DNA from: an uncultured Bacteroides sp.
GTDB lineage: Bacteria; Bacteroidota; Bacteroidia; Bacteroidales; Bacteroidaceae
Direction of reading: 5' to 3'
NCBI GenBank assembly: GCA_905201685.1
Contig: CAJKOW010000013.1
Span: forward strand, 1-41,914
DNA length: 41,914 bases
This document shows, piece by piece, positions 26,564-35,162 of this stretch (position 1 is the first letter of the stretch; each line of letters begins with the position of its first letter). Below the pieces are notes generated by a model. The model did not search any database, was not told where the DNA came from, and saw nothing but the letters and a program-made list of their open reading frames with translations. A program made the position numbers and the translations under genes.

Positions 26564-27406
26564 ATGCGTACAACTTGCCTGGGTCTTATTATTCTGTTGC
26601 TTTGTGCTTCGTGCGGTGAACGTTACGATCACGAGGGGAAGACGCCTTTGGTGGAGTTGGACGGGAATTTCCTTTATCGTGAGGACTTGCAGGCTGTGCT
26701 GCCTCCCGATTTGTCGAAGGATGACAGTCTGCTGTTTGCCGAAAACTACATTCGCAATTGGGCTGAAGATATTTTGTTGTACGATAAGGCCTGTGATAAT
26801 ATCCCTGATAGCAAGGAAATCGATAAATTAGTCGATAACTATCGGAAGGCATTGATCATGCATACGTATCAGCAGGCTTTGATACATCAGAAACTGGCCG
26901 ATGAGATTTCGGAACAGGAATTGGTTGATTATTATAATAAGAACCAGGAACTTTTCAGAATAGACCGGGCGCTGATAAAAGGGCTTTTTATCAAGGTTCC
27001 TCTGACGGCTCCCCAAATTGCCAATGTGCGTCGCTGGTACAAGTCGGAGACTTCTGAAGCCGTTGAACATCTGGAGAAGTACCAGATGAGGAATGCCGTC
27101 AAGTACGAGTATTTCTACGACCGGTGGATTCCTGTAGCCGATGTTTTGGGTATGATGCCATTGGATAAGCCCGATGCAGAGGAGTATCTGAACAAAAACC
27201 GTCATATAGAATTGAAGGATACGGCTTTCTACTATTTTCTGAATGTGAGCGATTATCGTCCGGTGGGTGAACAGGAACCATATGAGTTTGCCCGAAAACA
27301 AGTGAAAGATATGCTATTGAACCTGAAGCAGGTTGCTTTTATAAAGGAACTGAAAGACGGCATGTATGAGAGAGCGGTAAAGAAGAATGAGATTAAGTAT
27401 TATTAA
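26564..27406 (+). CDS. SurA/PpiC-related lipoprotein without a clear isomerase domain
   Basis: This 280-residue lipoprotein has a type II signal with lipobox LCASC and acylated Cys17. Its middle (DEISEQELVDYYNKNQELF, about 112-130) matches the linker that precedes the parvulin domain in PpiC/SurA proteins, but no parvulin domain follows: the expected HIL and GGxLG segments are absent. It looks like a chaperone-only relative. The ATG at 26564 is chosen over the TTG two codons upstream. It is 16 bases upstream of surA and clearly part of the operon. The function is inferred from context only. Confidence 0.65.
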   Translation: MRTTCLGLIILLLCASCGERYDHEGKTPLVELDGNFLYREDLQAVLPPDLSKDDSLLFAENYIRNWAEDILLYDKACDNIPDSKEIDKLVDNYRKALIMHTYQQALIHQKLADEISEQELVDYYNKNQELFRIDRALIKGLFIKVPLTAPQIANVRRWYKSETSEAVEHLEKYQMRNAVKYEYFYDRWIPVADVLGMMPLDKPDAEEYLNKNRHIELKDTAFYYFLNVSDYRPVGEQEPYEFARKQVKDMLLNLKQVAFIKELKDGMYERAVKKNEIKYY

Positions 27407-27422
27407 GTATAAGATATCAAGA

Positions 27423-28793
27423 ATGAGAAAGTTTATGAACGTAAAGTTTATAGTTTTGTTTGCCTTGACATTATTTGCCGGTACTGCTTTGCATGGCCAG
27501 GACAACGTAATCGATGAGGTTGTGTGGGTAGTAGGCGATGAAGCTATATTGAAATCCGAGGTGGAAGAGGCACGTCTGAATGCATTGTGGGAGAATCGCC
27601 GGTTTGATGGAGATCCCTATTGTATGATACCCGAAGAGATTGCCGTGCAGAAGCTGTTTTTACACCAGGCTGCTCTCGACAGTATTGAAGTACCTGAAAG
27701 CGAGGTGATTCAGCGTGTTGACTATATGACGAACATGTATATTGCCAACATCGGTTCGCGCGAGAAGATGGAGGAGTATTTCAATAAGACTTCCAGTCAG
27801 ATTCGTGAAACCTTGCGTGAAAATGCGCGTGAGGGTCTGACCGTGCAGAAGATGCAGCAGAAGCTGGTAGGAGACATCAAGGTGACTCCTGCCGAGGTAC
27901 GCCGCTATTTTAAGGATCTGCCACAGGACAGTATTCCCTATATTCCTACCCAGGTAGAGGTGCAGATTATTACACAGCAGCCTAAAGTTCCTTTAGAGGA
28001 AATTGAGGATGTTAAAAGACGTCTGCGCGAATATACCGAACGTGTCAATAAGGGAGAAAGCTTCACGATGCTGGCCCGTATGTATTCCGAGGACAAGGGT
28101 TCGGCCATGAATGGCGGTGAGTTGCCTCGCTTCATGGGACGCGGTGAACTCGATCCCGCCTTTGCCAATGTGGCTTTCAACCTTCAAGGACCCGACAAGG
28201 TGTCGAAGATTGTAGAGTCGGAATTTGGTTTTCATATCATCCAGCTCATTGAAAAGCGTGGAGACCGTATTAAGGTACGTCATATTTTGCTGAAGCCTCA
28301 CATCCCGGAAGCCGCACTGACGGCGGCAACTGCCCGTTTGGATTCGATTGCCGACGATATCCGGAACAACAAGTTTACTTTTGAGGACGCTGCACTTCAT
28401 CTTTCGCAGGACAAGGATACGCGTAACAATTATGGATTGTTGCCTAATCCCAACAACAATACTTCCAAGTTTGAGATGCAGGAACTGCCGCCTGAGATAG
28501 CCAAAGTGGTTGATAAGATGGAAGTTGGCGAAATTTCCAAGGCGTTTACCATGATTCCCGAACGGACCGGTAAGGAAGAGTGTGTGATCGTTAAACTGAA
28601 AAGCCGTATCAACGGACACAAGGCTACCGTGGCCGACGACTATCAGAATCTGAAAAATATTGTATTGGAGAAAAAACGTGAGGAAGTGCTGGACAAGTGG
28701 ATACGCGAGAAGCAGAAACATACGTATGTCCGCATCAACGATAAGTGGAAAAAAGATTGTGCATTCAAATATCCGGGTTGGATTAAAGATTGA
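27423..28793 (+). CDS. surA: Periplasmic chaperone/peptidyl-prolyl isomerase SurA
   Basis: SurA escorts outer-membrane proteins through the periplasm. The 456-residue protein has a signal peptide (about 1-26), a SurA N-terminal helical domain (VIDEVVWVVGDEAILKSEVE at 29-48 is typical) and a first parvulin domain (about 175-278) with GGELPRFMGRGELDPAFA. A second parvulin domain starts at KVRHILLKP (about 284-292) and is more divergent. The start at 27423 avoids overlap with the upstream gene. The next gene starts 2 bases after the stop. Confidence 0.9.
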   Translation: MRKFMNVKFIVLFALTLFAGTALHGQDNVIDEVVWVVGDEAILKSEVEEARLNALWENRRFDGDPYCMIPEEIAVQKLFLHQAALDSIEVPESEVIQRVDYMTNMYIANIGSREKMEEYFNKTSSQIRETLRENAREGLTVQKMQQKLVGDIKVTPAEVRRYFKDLPQDSIPYIPTQVEVQIITQQPKVPLEEIEDVKRRLREYTERVNKGESFTMLARMYSEDKGSAMNGGELPRFMGRGELDPAFANVAFNLQGPDKVSKIVESEFGFHIIQLIEKRGDRIKVRHILLKPHIPEAALTAATARLDSIADDIRNNKFTFEDAALHLSQDKDTRNNYGLLPNPNNNTSKFEMQELPPEIAKVVDKMEVGEISKAFTMIPERTGKEECVIVKLKSRINGHKATVADDYQNLKNIVLEKKREEVLDKWIREKQKHTYVRINDKWKKDCAFKYPGWIKD

Positions 28794-28795
28794 AT

Positions 28796-30583
28796 ATGAA
28801 GAAATATAAGAATGGTCTGCTATACAGGCATAGATACCTCCTGACGGGTATTCTATGCCTGTTTGGTGTCTGTCTGTTAGGAGCTCAAGACAAAAAAACG
28901 CTATCGAAAGCACCGGTGAAGAAGACGGAAAATGTAGTGAAACATACGGCTGTTCAGGACACTGTTGTGAAAAAGAAACCTGCAGCCAAGTCCACCGGGC
29001 AGAACAATGTGACTGCTGCAAAAGGGAAAGATGAGAGAGCCGGAAAGACCCGTGTCGATCTGTTGTATGCCGACGAGGCACAGGCCGACAAACAGATGCG
29101 TCCCGATGTGCAGGTGCTCATCGGGTCGGTACGCTTGAGGCACGACAGCATGTACATGTTTTGCGACAGTGCCTTGATCTTCGAGAAAATCAATTCGGTC
29201 GAAGCCTTCGGCAATGTTCACATGGAGCAGGGAGATACGCTGTTCATCTATGGCGACTACCTGTATTATGACGGAATGTCGCAGCTGGCCATGTTGCGCG
29301 AGAATGTCCGTATGATCAACCGCAATACGGTGCTTACAACCGACAGTCTGAACTACGACCGTCTGTACAACTTAGGCTACTACTTCGAAGGCGGAACGCT
29401 GACCGACGAAGAAAACGTGCTGACTTCCGTATGGGGCGAATACAGTCCTGCCACCAAACTGGCAGTGTTCAATCACGATGTCAAACTGGTGAACCCGAAA
29501 TTCGTGTTGACTTCGGACACGTTAAAGTACAGTACGCAGACAAAGATTGCAACCATCCTCGGTCCGTCGGACATTGTGAGCGAAGAGAACCATATCTATT
29601 CCGAACGCGGATTCTACAACACGACCAGCGAACAGGCCGAACTGCTGGACCGTTCGGTGTTGACCAATCAAGGCAAGAAGCTGACCGGCGACAGCCTTTT
29701 CTACGACCGGAAACAGGGATACGGAGAAGCTTTCGACAATGTCCAGATGAACGATACCGTCAACCGCAACATGCTGACCGGCGATTACTGTTTCTATAAC
29801 GAACTGACCGGCAATGCCGTCGCTACCAAGCGTGCCGTCGCCATCGACTATTCGCAGGGCGACAGCTTGTTCATGCATGCCGACACGTTGCGTTTGGTGA
29901 CTTTCAATCTCGATACCGACTCCATGTATCGTGAGATGCGTGCCTATCACAAGGTACGTGCCTACCGTTCCGATGTTCAGGCCGTTTGCGACTCGATGGT
30001 GTATAACTCTAAGGATTCCTGTATGACGATGTACACCGATCCCATCATGTGGTACGGCGAACAACAGTTGTTGGGCGAGGAAATCAAGGTGTATATGAAC
30101 GACAGCACCATCGACTGGGCTCATATCATCAATCAGGCTTTGGCCGTAGAGCAGAAAGACTCCATACACTACAATCAGGTGGCCGGGAAAGAGATGAAGG
30201 CTTACTTTGTGGATGGCGAAATGCGTCGGGTCGATGTCAACGGCAATGTATTGGTGGTCTTCTATCCGGTGGAAGAGAAAGACAGCACCCTGATGATGCT
30301 GAACTACTCGGAGGGCGGCTTCCTGCGGATGTTGCTGAAGGACCGGAAGATGGAACAGGGAGCCTTTATCGGAAAAGCCAACGGCATAGCTTACCCGATG
30401 GATCAGATTCCGGCGGAGAAATACAAGCTGCCTTCTTTTGTCTGGTTCGACTATATCCGTCCGCTTAATAAAGAGGATATTTTTGAGTGGAGAGGCAAAA
30501 AAGCCGGTGACGTATTGCAGAAAAGTGACCGAAAACCTGTAACTTCGCCAAGGAATATGCATATCAAACGAACTAAAAAATAG
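28796..30583 (+). CDS. OstA/LptA-like periplasmic protein
   Basis: This 595-residue exported protein has OstA-like (LptA) beta-strand repeats, the fold that forms the LPS bridge between the membranes. The signal segment is at about 10-31, followed by a Lys-rich linker (32-80). The repeats carry phrases such as DSALIFEKINSVEAFGNVHMEQGD and DSLNYDRLYNLGYYFEGG, each a strand pair around short Asp-Ser turns, through about residue 480. It is three times the length of E. coli LptA, a form common in Bacteroidetes. The position after surA ties LPS and outer-membrane protein export together. The start ATG is 2 bases after surA. Confidence 0.82.
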   Translation: MKKYKNGLLYRHRYLLTGILCLFGVCLLGAQDKKTLSKAPVKKTENVVKHTAVQDTVVKKKPAAKSTGQNNVTAAKGKDERAGKTRVDLLYADEAQADKQMRPDVQVLIGSVRLRHDSMYMFCDSALIFEKINSVEAFGNVHMEQGDTLFIYGDYLYYDGMSQLAMLRENVRMINRNTVLTTDSLNYDRLYNLGYYFEGGTLTDEENVLTSVWGEYSPATKLAVFNHDVKLVNPKFVLTSDTLKYSTQTKIATILGPSDIVSEENHIYSERGFYNTTSEQAELLDRSVLTNQGKKLTGDSLFYDRKQGYGEAFDNVQMNDTVNRNMLTGDYCFYNELTGNAVATKRAVAIDYSQGDSLFMHADTLRLVTFNLDTDSMYREMRAYHKVRAYRSDVQAVCDSMVYNSKDSCMTMYTDPIMWYGEQQLLGEEIKVYMNDSTIDWAHIINQALAVEQKDSIHYNQVAGKEMKAYFVDGEMRRVDVNGNVLVVFYPVEEKDSTLMMLNYSEGGFLRMLLKDRKMEQGAFIGKANGIAYPMDQIPAEKYKLPSFVWFDYIRPLNKEDIFEWRGKKAGDVLQKSDRKPVTSPRNMHIKRTKK

Positions 30584-30587
30584 AGTT

Positions 30588-30878
30588 ATGGGAATGTTTA
30601 CAATGCGGAAACCCCGCGGCTTTCATCATCCCTATATCTATGTGGATGAGCGGAAAGAAAGATTAGCGAAGATGGAAGAGAAAGCCAAGCGCGAACTTGG
30701 CATGTTGCCCGAGAAAGAATTTTCGCCCGAAGACATCCGGGGGAAGTTTGTGGAAGGAACCACCCATCTGAAACGCCGCAAGGAGAGCGGACGTCGCCCC
30801 ATGCACTTTGGGGTGGCCTTGATTCTGATAGCCGTCCTGTTCTATATATGGTATGCCATCAGTAATGGGATTATTTGA
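30588..30878 (+). CDS. Small conserved membrane protein
   Basis: This 96-residue protein has a charged N-terminal part (GFHHPYIYVDERKERLAKME, then Lys/Glu-rich) and one C-terminal transmembrane segment at 73-91, so it is probably tail-anchored. I do not recognise a named family. It is locked between the LptA-like gene (4-base gap) and mutL (5-base gap), which argues that it is real and translated. Confidence 0.75.
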   Translation: MGMFTMRKPRGFHHPYIYVDERKERLAKMEEKAKRELGMLPEKEFSPEDIRGKFVEGTTHLKRRKESGRRPMHFGVALILIAVLFYIWYAISNGII

Positions 30879-30883
30879 TTATC

Positions 30884-32800
30884 ATGAGCGATATCATTCA
30901 TTTACTTCCCGATTCGGTCGCTAACCAGATAGCGGCCGGAGAGGTGATTCAACGTCCGGCATCGGTTATTAAGGAATTGGTAGAGAATGCCATCGATGCC
31001 GAAGCACAGGAAATACATGTTTTAGTGACGGATGCAGGAAAGACCTGTATCCAGGTGATTGACGACGGAAAGGGTATGTCCGAAACGGATGCACGTCTTT
31101 CCTTCGAGCGTCATGCCACTTCCAAAATCCGTGAGGCGGCCGACCTGTTCGCGTTGCATACCATGGGTTTTCGCGGTGAGGCGCTTGCCTCGATTGCAGC
31201 CGTGGCCGAAGTCGAACTGAAAACCCGGCTGGCCGACGAAGAACTGGGTACCCGTCTGGTCATTGCCGGCTCGAAAGTCGAGAGCCAGGAAGCTGTTTCC
31301 TGCCCCAAAGGCAGTAACTTTTCGGTCAAGAACCTCTTCTTCAATGTGCCTGCCCGTCGTAAGTTTCTGAAAGCCAACTCTACGGAGCTGAGTAATATTC
31401 TGGCCGAGTTCGAACGCATCGCGTTGGTGCATCCCGACGTGGCTTTTTACCTTTACAGCAACGATGCCGAATTGTTCAACCTCCCTCCGATGCCTCTGCG
31501 CCAGCGCATTCTGGCAGTGTTTGGCAAGAAGCTGAACCAGCAGTTGCTTTCGGTCGATGTGGATACCAGCATGGTGAAGATCTCGGGCTATGTGGCCAAG
31601 CCGGAATCCGCACGCAAGAAAGGGGCACATCAGTATTTCTTCGTGAACGGACGTTACATGCGTCACCCTTATTTTCACAAGGCAGTGATGGAGGCTTACG
31701 AGCAACTGATTCCTGCCGGCGAGCAGATCTCTTATTTCATTTATTTCGAGGTCGATCCAGCCAATATCGATGTGAACATTCATCCTACCAAGACCGAAAT
31801 CAAGTTCGAGAACGAACAGGCCATCTGGCAGATTCTGTCGGCGGCAGTCAAGGAGTCGTTAGGCAAGTTCAGTGCCATTCCTCAGATCGACTTCGACACG
31901 GAAGACATGCCGGATATTCCGGCTTTCGAACAGGCCCGGCCGATAGAGCCGCCCAAGGTGCACTACAATGCCGATTTCAATCCGTTCAAGTCATCGTCTT
32001 CGTCGTCGTATGGTGGCGGGGGCAGTTATTCCCGTCAGCAGGTAGAGTGGGAGGGACTCTATGCAGGATTAGAGAAGGCTAGCAGGATGAATGCGCCGGA
32101 GGAGCTTCCGGAACCCGAAAGCGAAAGCAACGAAGAAGAAGCGGCATCCGACGCCTTTATGGCTTCGTCGGCTGTAACTGCTCCTTCGGATGCAGCGCCG
32201 GCGTCGCTTTACGGTCAGGAGACCGGGATGGAAAAAGGCGCGCAACATCTGCAGTTCAAGGGACGTTTCATTCTGACTTCCGTCAAATCGGGACTGATGC
32301 TTATCGACCAGCATCGTGCGCATGTGCGTGTGCTCTACGAACGCTACATGCAGCAGATTCGTCAGCATCAGGGCATGTCGCAGGGAGTACTTTTCCCCGA
32401 AATCGTTCAGTTTCCTGCTTCCGAGGCTGCTGTGCTCGAAAGCATTACCGACGATTTGTCGGCAGTGGGCTTCGAACTGACTTCATTGGGTGGGGGCAGT
32501 TATGCCATCAACGGAGTCCCTTCGGGCATCGACGGACTGAACCCGGTGGAATTAGTGCGCAGCATGGTGCATACGGCCATGGAGAAAGGTTGCGATGTGA
32601 AGGAAGAAGTGCAGAGTATGCTTGCGGCTACCTTGGCGCAGGCGGCCGCCATCGTTTACGGTCAAGTGCTGAGCAACGACGAAATGGCCAACCTGGTCGA
32701 TAGTCTGTTTGCCTGTCCTTCGCCCAATTACACGCCGGATGGGCATGTGGTGCTGGTTACTATTCGCGAGGACGAGATTGAAAAATTGTTTTCCAAATAG
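30884..32800 (+). CDS. mutL: DNA mismatch repair protein MutL
   Basis: MutL couples mismatch recognition by MutS to strand removal. The 638-residue protein has the GHKL ATPase motifs ELVENAIDAE (31-40), DDGKGM (60-65) and GFRGEALASIA (95-105), a linker rich in Ser, Pro and Glu (about 345-440), and the C-terminal dimer domain. The endonuclease motif DQHA-x2-E-x4-E appears as DQHRAHVRVLYE at 475-486, with Arg for Ala and Val for the first Glu. The CPHGRP metal site is CPSPNYTPDG from Cys611. Nicking activity is therefore uncertain. The ATG at 30884 is preferred over the TTG that overlaps the upstream stop. Confidence 0.95.
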   Translation: MSDIIHLLPDSVANQIAAGEVIQRPASVIKELVENAIDAEAQEIHVLVTDAGKTCIQVIDDGKGMSETDARLSFERHATSKIREAADLFALHTMGFRGEALASIAAVAEVELKTRLADEELGTRLVIAGSKVESQEAVSCPKGSNFSVKNLFFNVPARRKFLKANSTELSNILAEFERIALVHPDVAFYLYSNDAELFNLPPMPLRQRILAVFGKKLNQQLLSVDVDTSMVKISGYVAKPESARKKGAHQYFFVNGRYMRHPYFHKAVMEAYEQLIPAGEQISYFIYFEVDPANIDVNIHPTKTEIKFENEQAIWQILSAAVKESLGKFSAIPQIDFDTEDMPDIPAFEQARPIEPPKVHYNADFNPFKSSSSSSYGGGGSYSRQQVEWEGLYAGLEKASRMNAPEELPEPESESNEEEAASDAFMASSAVTAPSDAAPASLYGQETGMEKGAQHLQFKGRFILTSVKSGLMLIDQHRAHVRVLYERYMQQIRQHQGMSQGVLFPEIVQFPASEAAVLESITDDLSAVGFELTSLGGGSYAINGVPSGIDGLNPVELVRSMVHTAMEKGCDVKEEVQSMLAATLAQAAAIVYGQVLSNDEMANLVDSLFACPSPNYTPDGHVVLVTIREDEIEKLFSK

Positions 32801-32844
32801 TATGGAATTTTAAGAGGATGTGTTAAAAACACAGTATTTATATG

Positions 32845-32992
32845 AGGGTGTGTCAATTAGGGAACTGCTTTCCTTTAGGCACGGATTACACGGAATTTCG
32901 CGGATGATTATTCTTCTTTCTCAGTGTTTTTCCGTGTAATCCGTGCCTAAAAATAACAAGATGTCAGTTACTTTTAGTTTTGACACACCCTT
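32845..32992. repeat. MITE-like element with nested palindrome
   Basis: The outer arms are AGGGTGTGTCAA at 32845-32856 and TTGACACACCCT at 32980-32991, inverted copies. Inside is a perfect 22-bp palindrome: arms at 32874-32895 (TTTAGGCACGGATTACACGG and on) and 32930-32951, separated by 34 bases. No transposase is present. The inner palindrome recurs, imperfectly, after carB at 41592-41672. It begins 45 bases after the mutL stop. Confidence 0.7.
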
Positions 32993-33020
32993 GTCAGATA
33001 CTTTTGTTTTGACACACCTT
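32962..33020 (+). repeat. Direct repeat of about 29 bases
   Basis: TGTCAGTTACTTTTAG and on at 32962-32991 is repeated with small changes at 32993-33020 (TGTCAGATACTTTTG and on). Both copies end in TTGACACACC. The second copy duplicates one end of the MITE-like element. Confidence 0.7.
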
Positions 33021-33056
33021 CTTTTTTGTATGTATTGTGATGCCGTCTCCTTCGGC

Positions 33057-34265
33057 TCACTTTGTTTTCAGATGATACATCGTGATTATTGGGTTGCACT
33101 CTTTCAGGGAATCCAATGAGATTTCCGCGCTGTGTGTTTCGGATAGTGCTTTCAGCAGTTCTTTGCGTTGTTCTTCACTGAAGTAGTCCAATGCTTCCGG
33201 ATTGATATAACCGATCAGCCAGTCGTGCCATGCGGCAGCCGGATAATCGGGAATGTACAGCTTTTTCTTTTGCATGTCTGCCCTTAGGTAGTCCCGGCGT
33301 TCTTTGTCTATAACGGACAGGTAGGAATACTTGCCTTTCTGCGAATATACCACCCAATGACTGTCACATCTTATTACTTGGACGCAGTTGGTGATTTTTT
33401 CCGAACGGAATAGCCTTTTCAGGTAGTCCTTATCCTTCCATCCTTCTGTTTCCTTCATAAAAGAGGCCAGTTCTTTCTCATCGTAGAAGTTCATGGACAG
33501 ATATGGCCTGATGCTGTTTTCCGTTACTTCGAATATCGTGTCGTTCATGGGATGATAGAAGTAAACCTCCCCTTGCTTCCCTGTAAGGAATGTGCCGGCT
33601 ACGTAACTGCGATTCGTGGTGTAGGGTAGTGCTGTGTTTAGTTCGTTTCCTTCCCAGGCGAGCCACTTCAGGCGATAGGGGGCATTAGGGCTGTAGCCAG
33701 CGTAGGAACCAGCTATGATGCTGTCATTCAATACAACGAATTCTTGCGGCGCACCATTTTTCAGTCTGTAGTCTTTGATGAATTTGCCGTCTCGGGTATA
33801 TGACAGGATTCTTCCGGATGACCTGTCGGACAAATAAATGGTTCCGTCGTCCGACAGGTGGACATATCCTACGCGGCCGTATTCACCCGGTCCGTTCCCC
33901 TGATTGCCTATCTTATGACAGAAACGGCCCTGAAGGTCGAACACGCAGACTGAATTGGAGGAATACGGGTCAACCACGATCAAGCTGTCTCCAGAGCGGA
34001 GAATCTGGTTGATTTGTCCTATCAAGCATTCTGGGGTAGTCTCCAACGGGATATATCTTATGGAATCCGTTTCGGAAGCGAGAAAGTCGTTGTTTGTCTT
34101 TTCAGAAACCGGCCATGACTGCACTTTACCGGTATTTTCTACTTGAACCGAAGGCGTTTCGACCTTTATTTCTGCATTTTGTCGTCCCGGCTTGCATGAG
34201 CAGCAGCACAGGAGGCACAGGCTTATCAGTGTCAGCGCTGAGGTGTGTTCTTTTATCATATACAT
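33057..34265 (-). CDS. Six-bladed beta-propeller lipoprotein
   Basis: This 402-residue protein has a lipoprotein signal with a Cys-rich lipobox (CCCSC at 20-24) and then propeller blades. The string HKIGNQGNGPGEYGRVGYVHLSDDGTIYLSDRSSGRILSYTRDGKF (about 116-161) is split over two blades and typical of the 6-bladed beta-propeller (NHL-like) family of Bacteroides. No enzymatic residues can be pointed to; roles proposed for such proteins are binding or signalling at the cell surface. A second ATG two codons in (34259) is an equally possible start. It is a single-gene unit surrounded by repeats. Confidence 0.8.
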   Translation of the reverse strand: MYMIKEHTSALTLISLCLLCCCSCKPGRQNAEIKVETPSVQVENTGKVQSWPVSEKTNNDFLASETDSIRYIPLETTPECLIGQINQILRSGDSLIVVDPYSSNSVCVFDLQGRFCHKIGNQGNGPGEYGRVGYVHLSDDGTIYLSDRSSGRILSYTRDGKFIKDYRLKNGAPQEFVVLNDSIIAGSYAGYSPNAPYRLKWLAWEGNELNTALPYTTNRSYVAGTFLTGKQGEVYFYHPMNDTIFEVTENSIRPYLSMNFYDEKELASFMKETEGWKDKDYLKRLFRSEKITNCVQVIRCDSHWVVYSQKGKYSYLSVIDKERRDYLRADMQKKKLYIPDYPAAAWHDWLIGYINPEALDYFSEEQRKELLKALSETHSAEISLDSLKECNPIITMYHLKTK

Positions 34266-34538
34266 TGAATTTTAGGTTGTAGTTTTGCTATAAGATTGTC
34301 TTTCAGTTTCAATCGTGCACAAATTAAGTGAAAGAAACAGGTAAATACAAGAATTTTGGCTGACAAAAACTCTCACTCCTCATTTTCTGCGGATTATGGC
34401 GAAATCGTAATGCGTCGTCCTGTTTGTGGATTGTCTTGGGTTTTGTAACATTGAACTTATGTGAAAGCTTGCACCCTCCGATTTCCCCTTTCCCCGTGGT
34501 GAAGTTTCAACGAAAGTTCCTCTGCCTGAATGCTTTAT

Positions 34539-34633
34539 GGTGAAAGATGTCTCAAAGGGGCTAAAATCGTACATGTACAATTTTATCCCCTTTGAAGCCC
34601 GGTGAAGCTTCGGGTGAAACCTCATCTTTCACC
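34539..34633. repeat. Large compound palindrome
   Basis: Outer arms GGTGAAAGATG at 34539-34549 and CATCTTTCACC at 34623-34633 enclose a near-perfect inner palindrome: TCAAAGGGGCTAAAAT at 34552-34567 and ATTTTATCCCCTTTGA at 34580-34595 (15 of 16 paired), centred on GTACATGTAC at 34569-34578. A third small stem (CCCG with CGGG at 34598-34613) lies on the right side. No coding sequence is credible. Together with the repeats to its right it fills the 897-base gene-free region 34266-35162. Confidence 0.75.
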
Positions 34634-34689
34634 GTATTTGCCTGATTATCTGATGCTAATTGCGCCGGTGAAGGCGTGAAGGAAAAATA

Positions 34690-34818
34690 GAGGGTTTAAG
34701 GTTTAATGTTGAGGGATGAGGAGTGAGGAATGAGGGTTTATGGTTAAGGGCTTATGGTTGAAGGTTTAAAAACATGCCCACTTCACTATTCATTTTTCAT
34801 TATTCATTTTTCATTCCC
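34690..34818. repeat. Low-complexity stretch with short direct repeats
   Basis: The left part is G/A/T-rich with variants of GGTTTA and GAGGGAT/GAGGAAT. The right part has two copies of ATTCATTTTTCATT (about 34788-34815). I see no gene or clear promoter in it. Confidence 0.55.
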
Positions 34819-34880
34819 AACGTTCCACTTGGCAGGCGTAAACATCTACTTTAGCCGCGTAACATCGGTAGTTGGCCGGC

Positions 34881-35016
34881 GCAACAAGCAATCTTCCGCA
34901 GCGCAGCAAGCAATGCCGCGGAGTTTCAGAAGCAATGCGGTCGGGTTTTATAAACAAAGCACACGGGTTTGGGGAACAAAGTCCACGAGTTTGGCAAGCA
35001 AAGCAGTCGGGTATGA
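34881..35016. repeat. Degenerate array, period about 22
   Basis: About six units of 22-23 bases share AAGCAATG or AACAAAG followed by a G/C-rich half (for example AGCAAGCAATGCCGCGG). It is adjacent to the sharper 22-base array at 35047 and has the same period but a different consensus. Confidence 0.55.
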
Positions 35017-35046
35017 CCTGTAACTTCGGCGAGTATGGCTTGCATG

Positions 35047-35120
35047 GCTCGCGAGCCGTGCAAGTGTGGCTCACGAGCGGTACAAGCATTGCTCACGAGC
35101 CGTGCAAGTGTGGCTCGTGA
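35047..35120 (-). repeat. 22-base tandem repeat array, three and a half copies
   Basis: Units run 35047-35068, 35069-35090, 35091-35112 and a partial at 35113. The core GAGCCGTGCAAGTGT is the same as in the array at 8514-8637. The array ends 43 bases from the trpS stop codon, on its downstream side, so its orientation relative to the neighbouring gene matches the first array. Confidence 0.85.
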
Positions 35121-35162
35121 ACATTGCCGTGCTGCAAGTTGTGCAACTGCTGAGGCTGAAGG

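Noticed and set aside
34380..34625. An 81-codon minus-strand frame across the compound palindrome
   Set aside because: Its sequence is dictated by the inverted repeats, and there is no promoter, start context or homologue I recognise.
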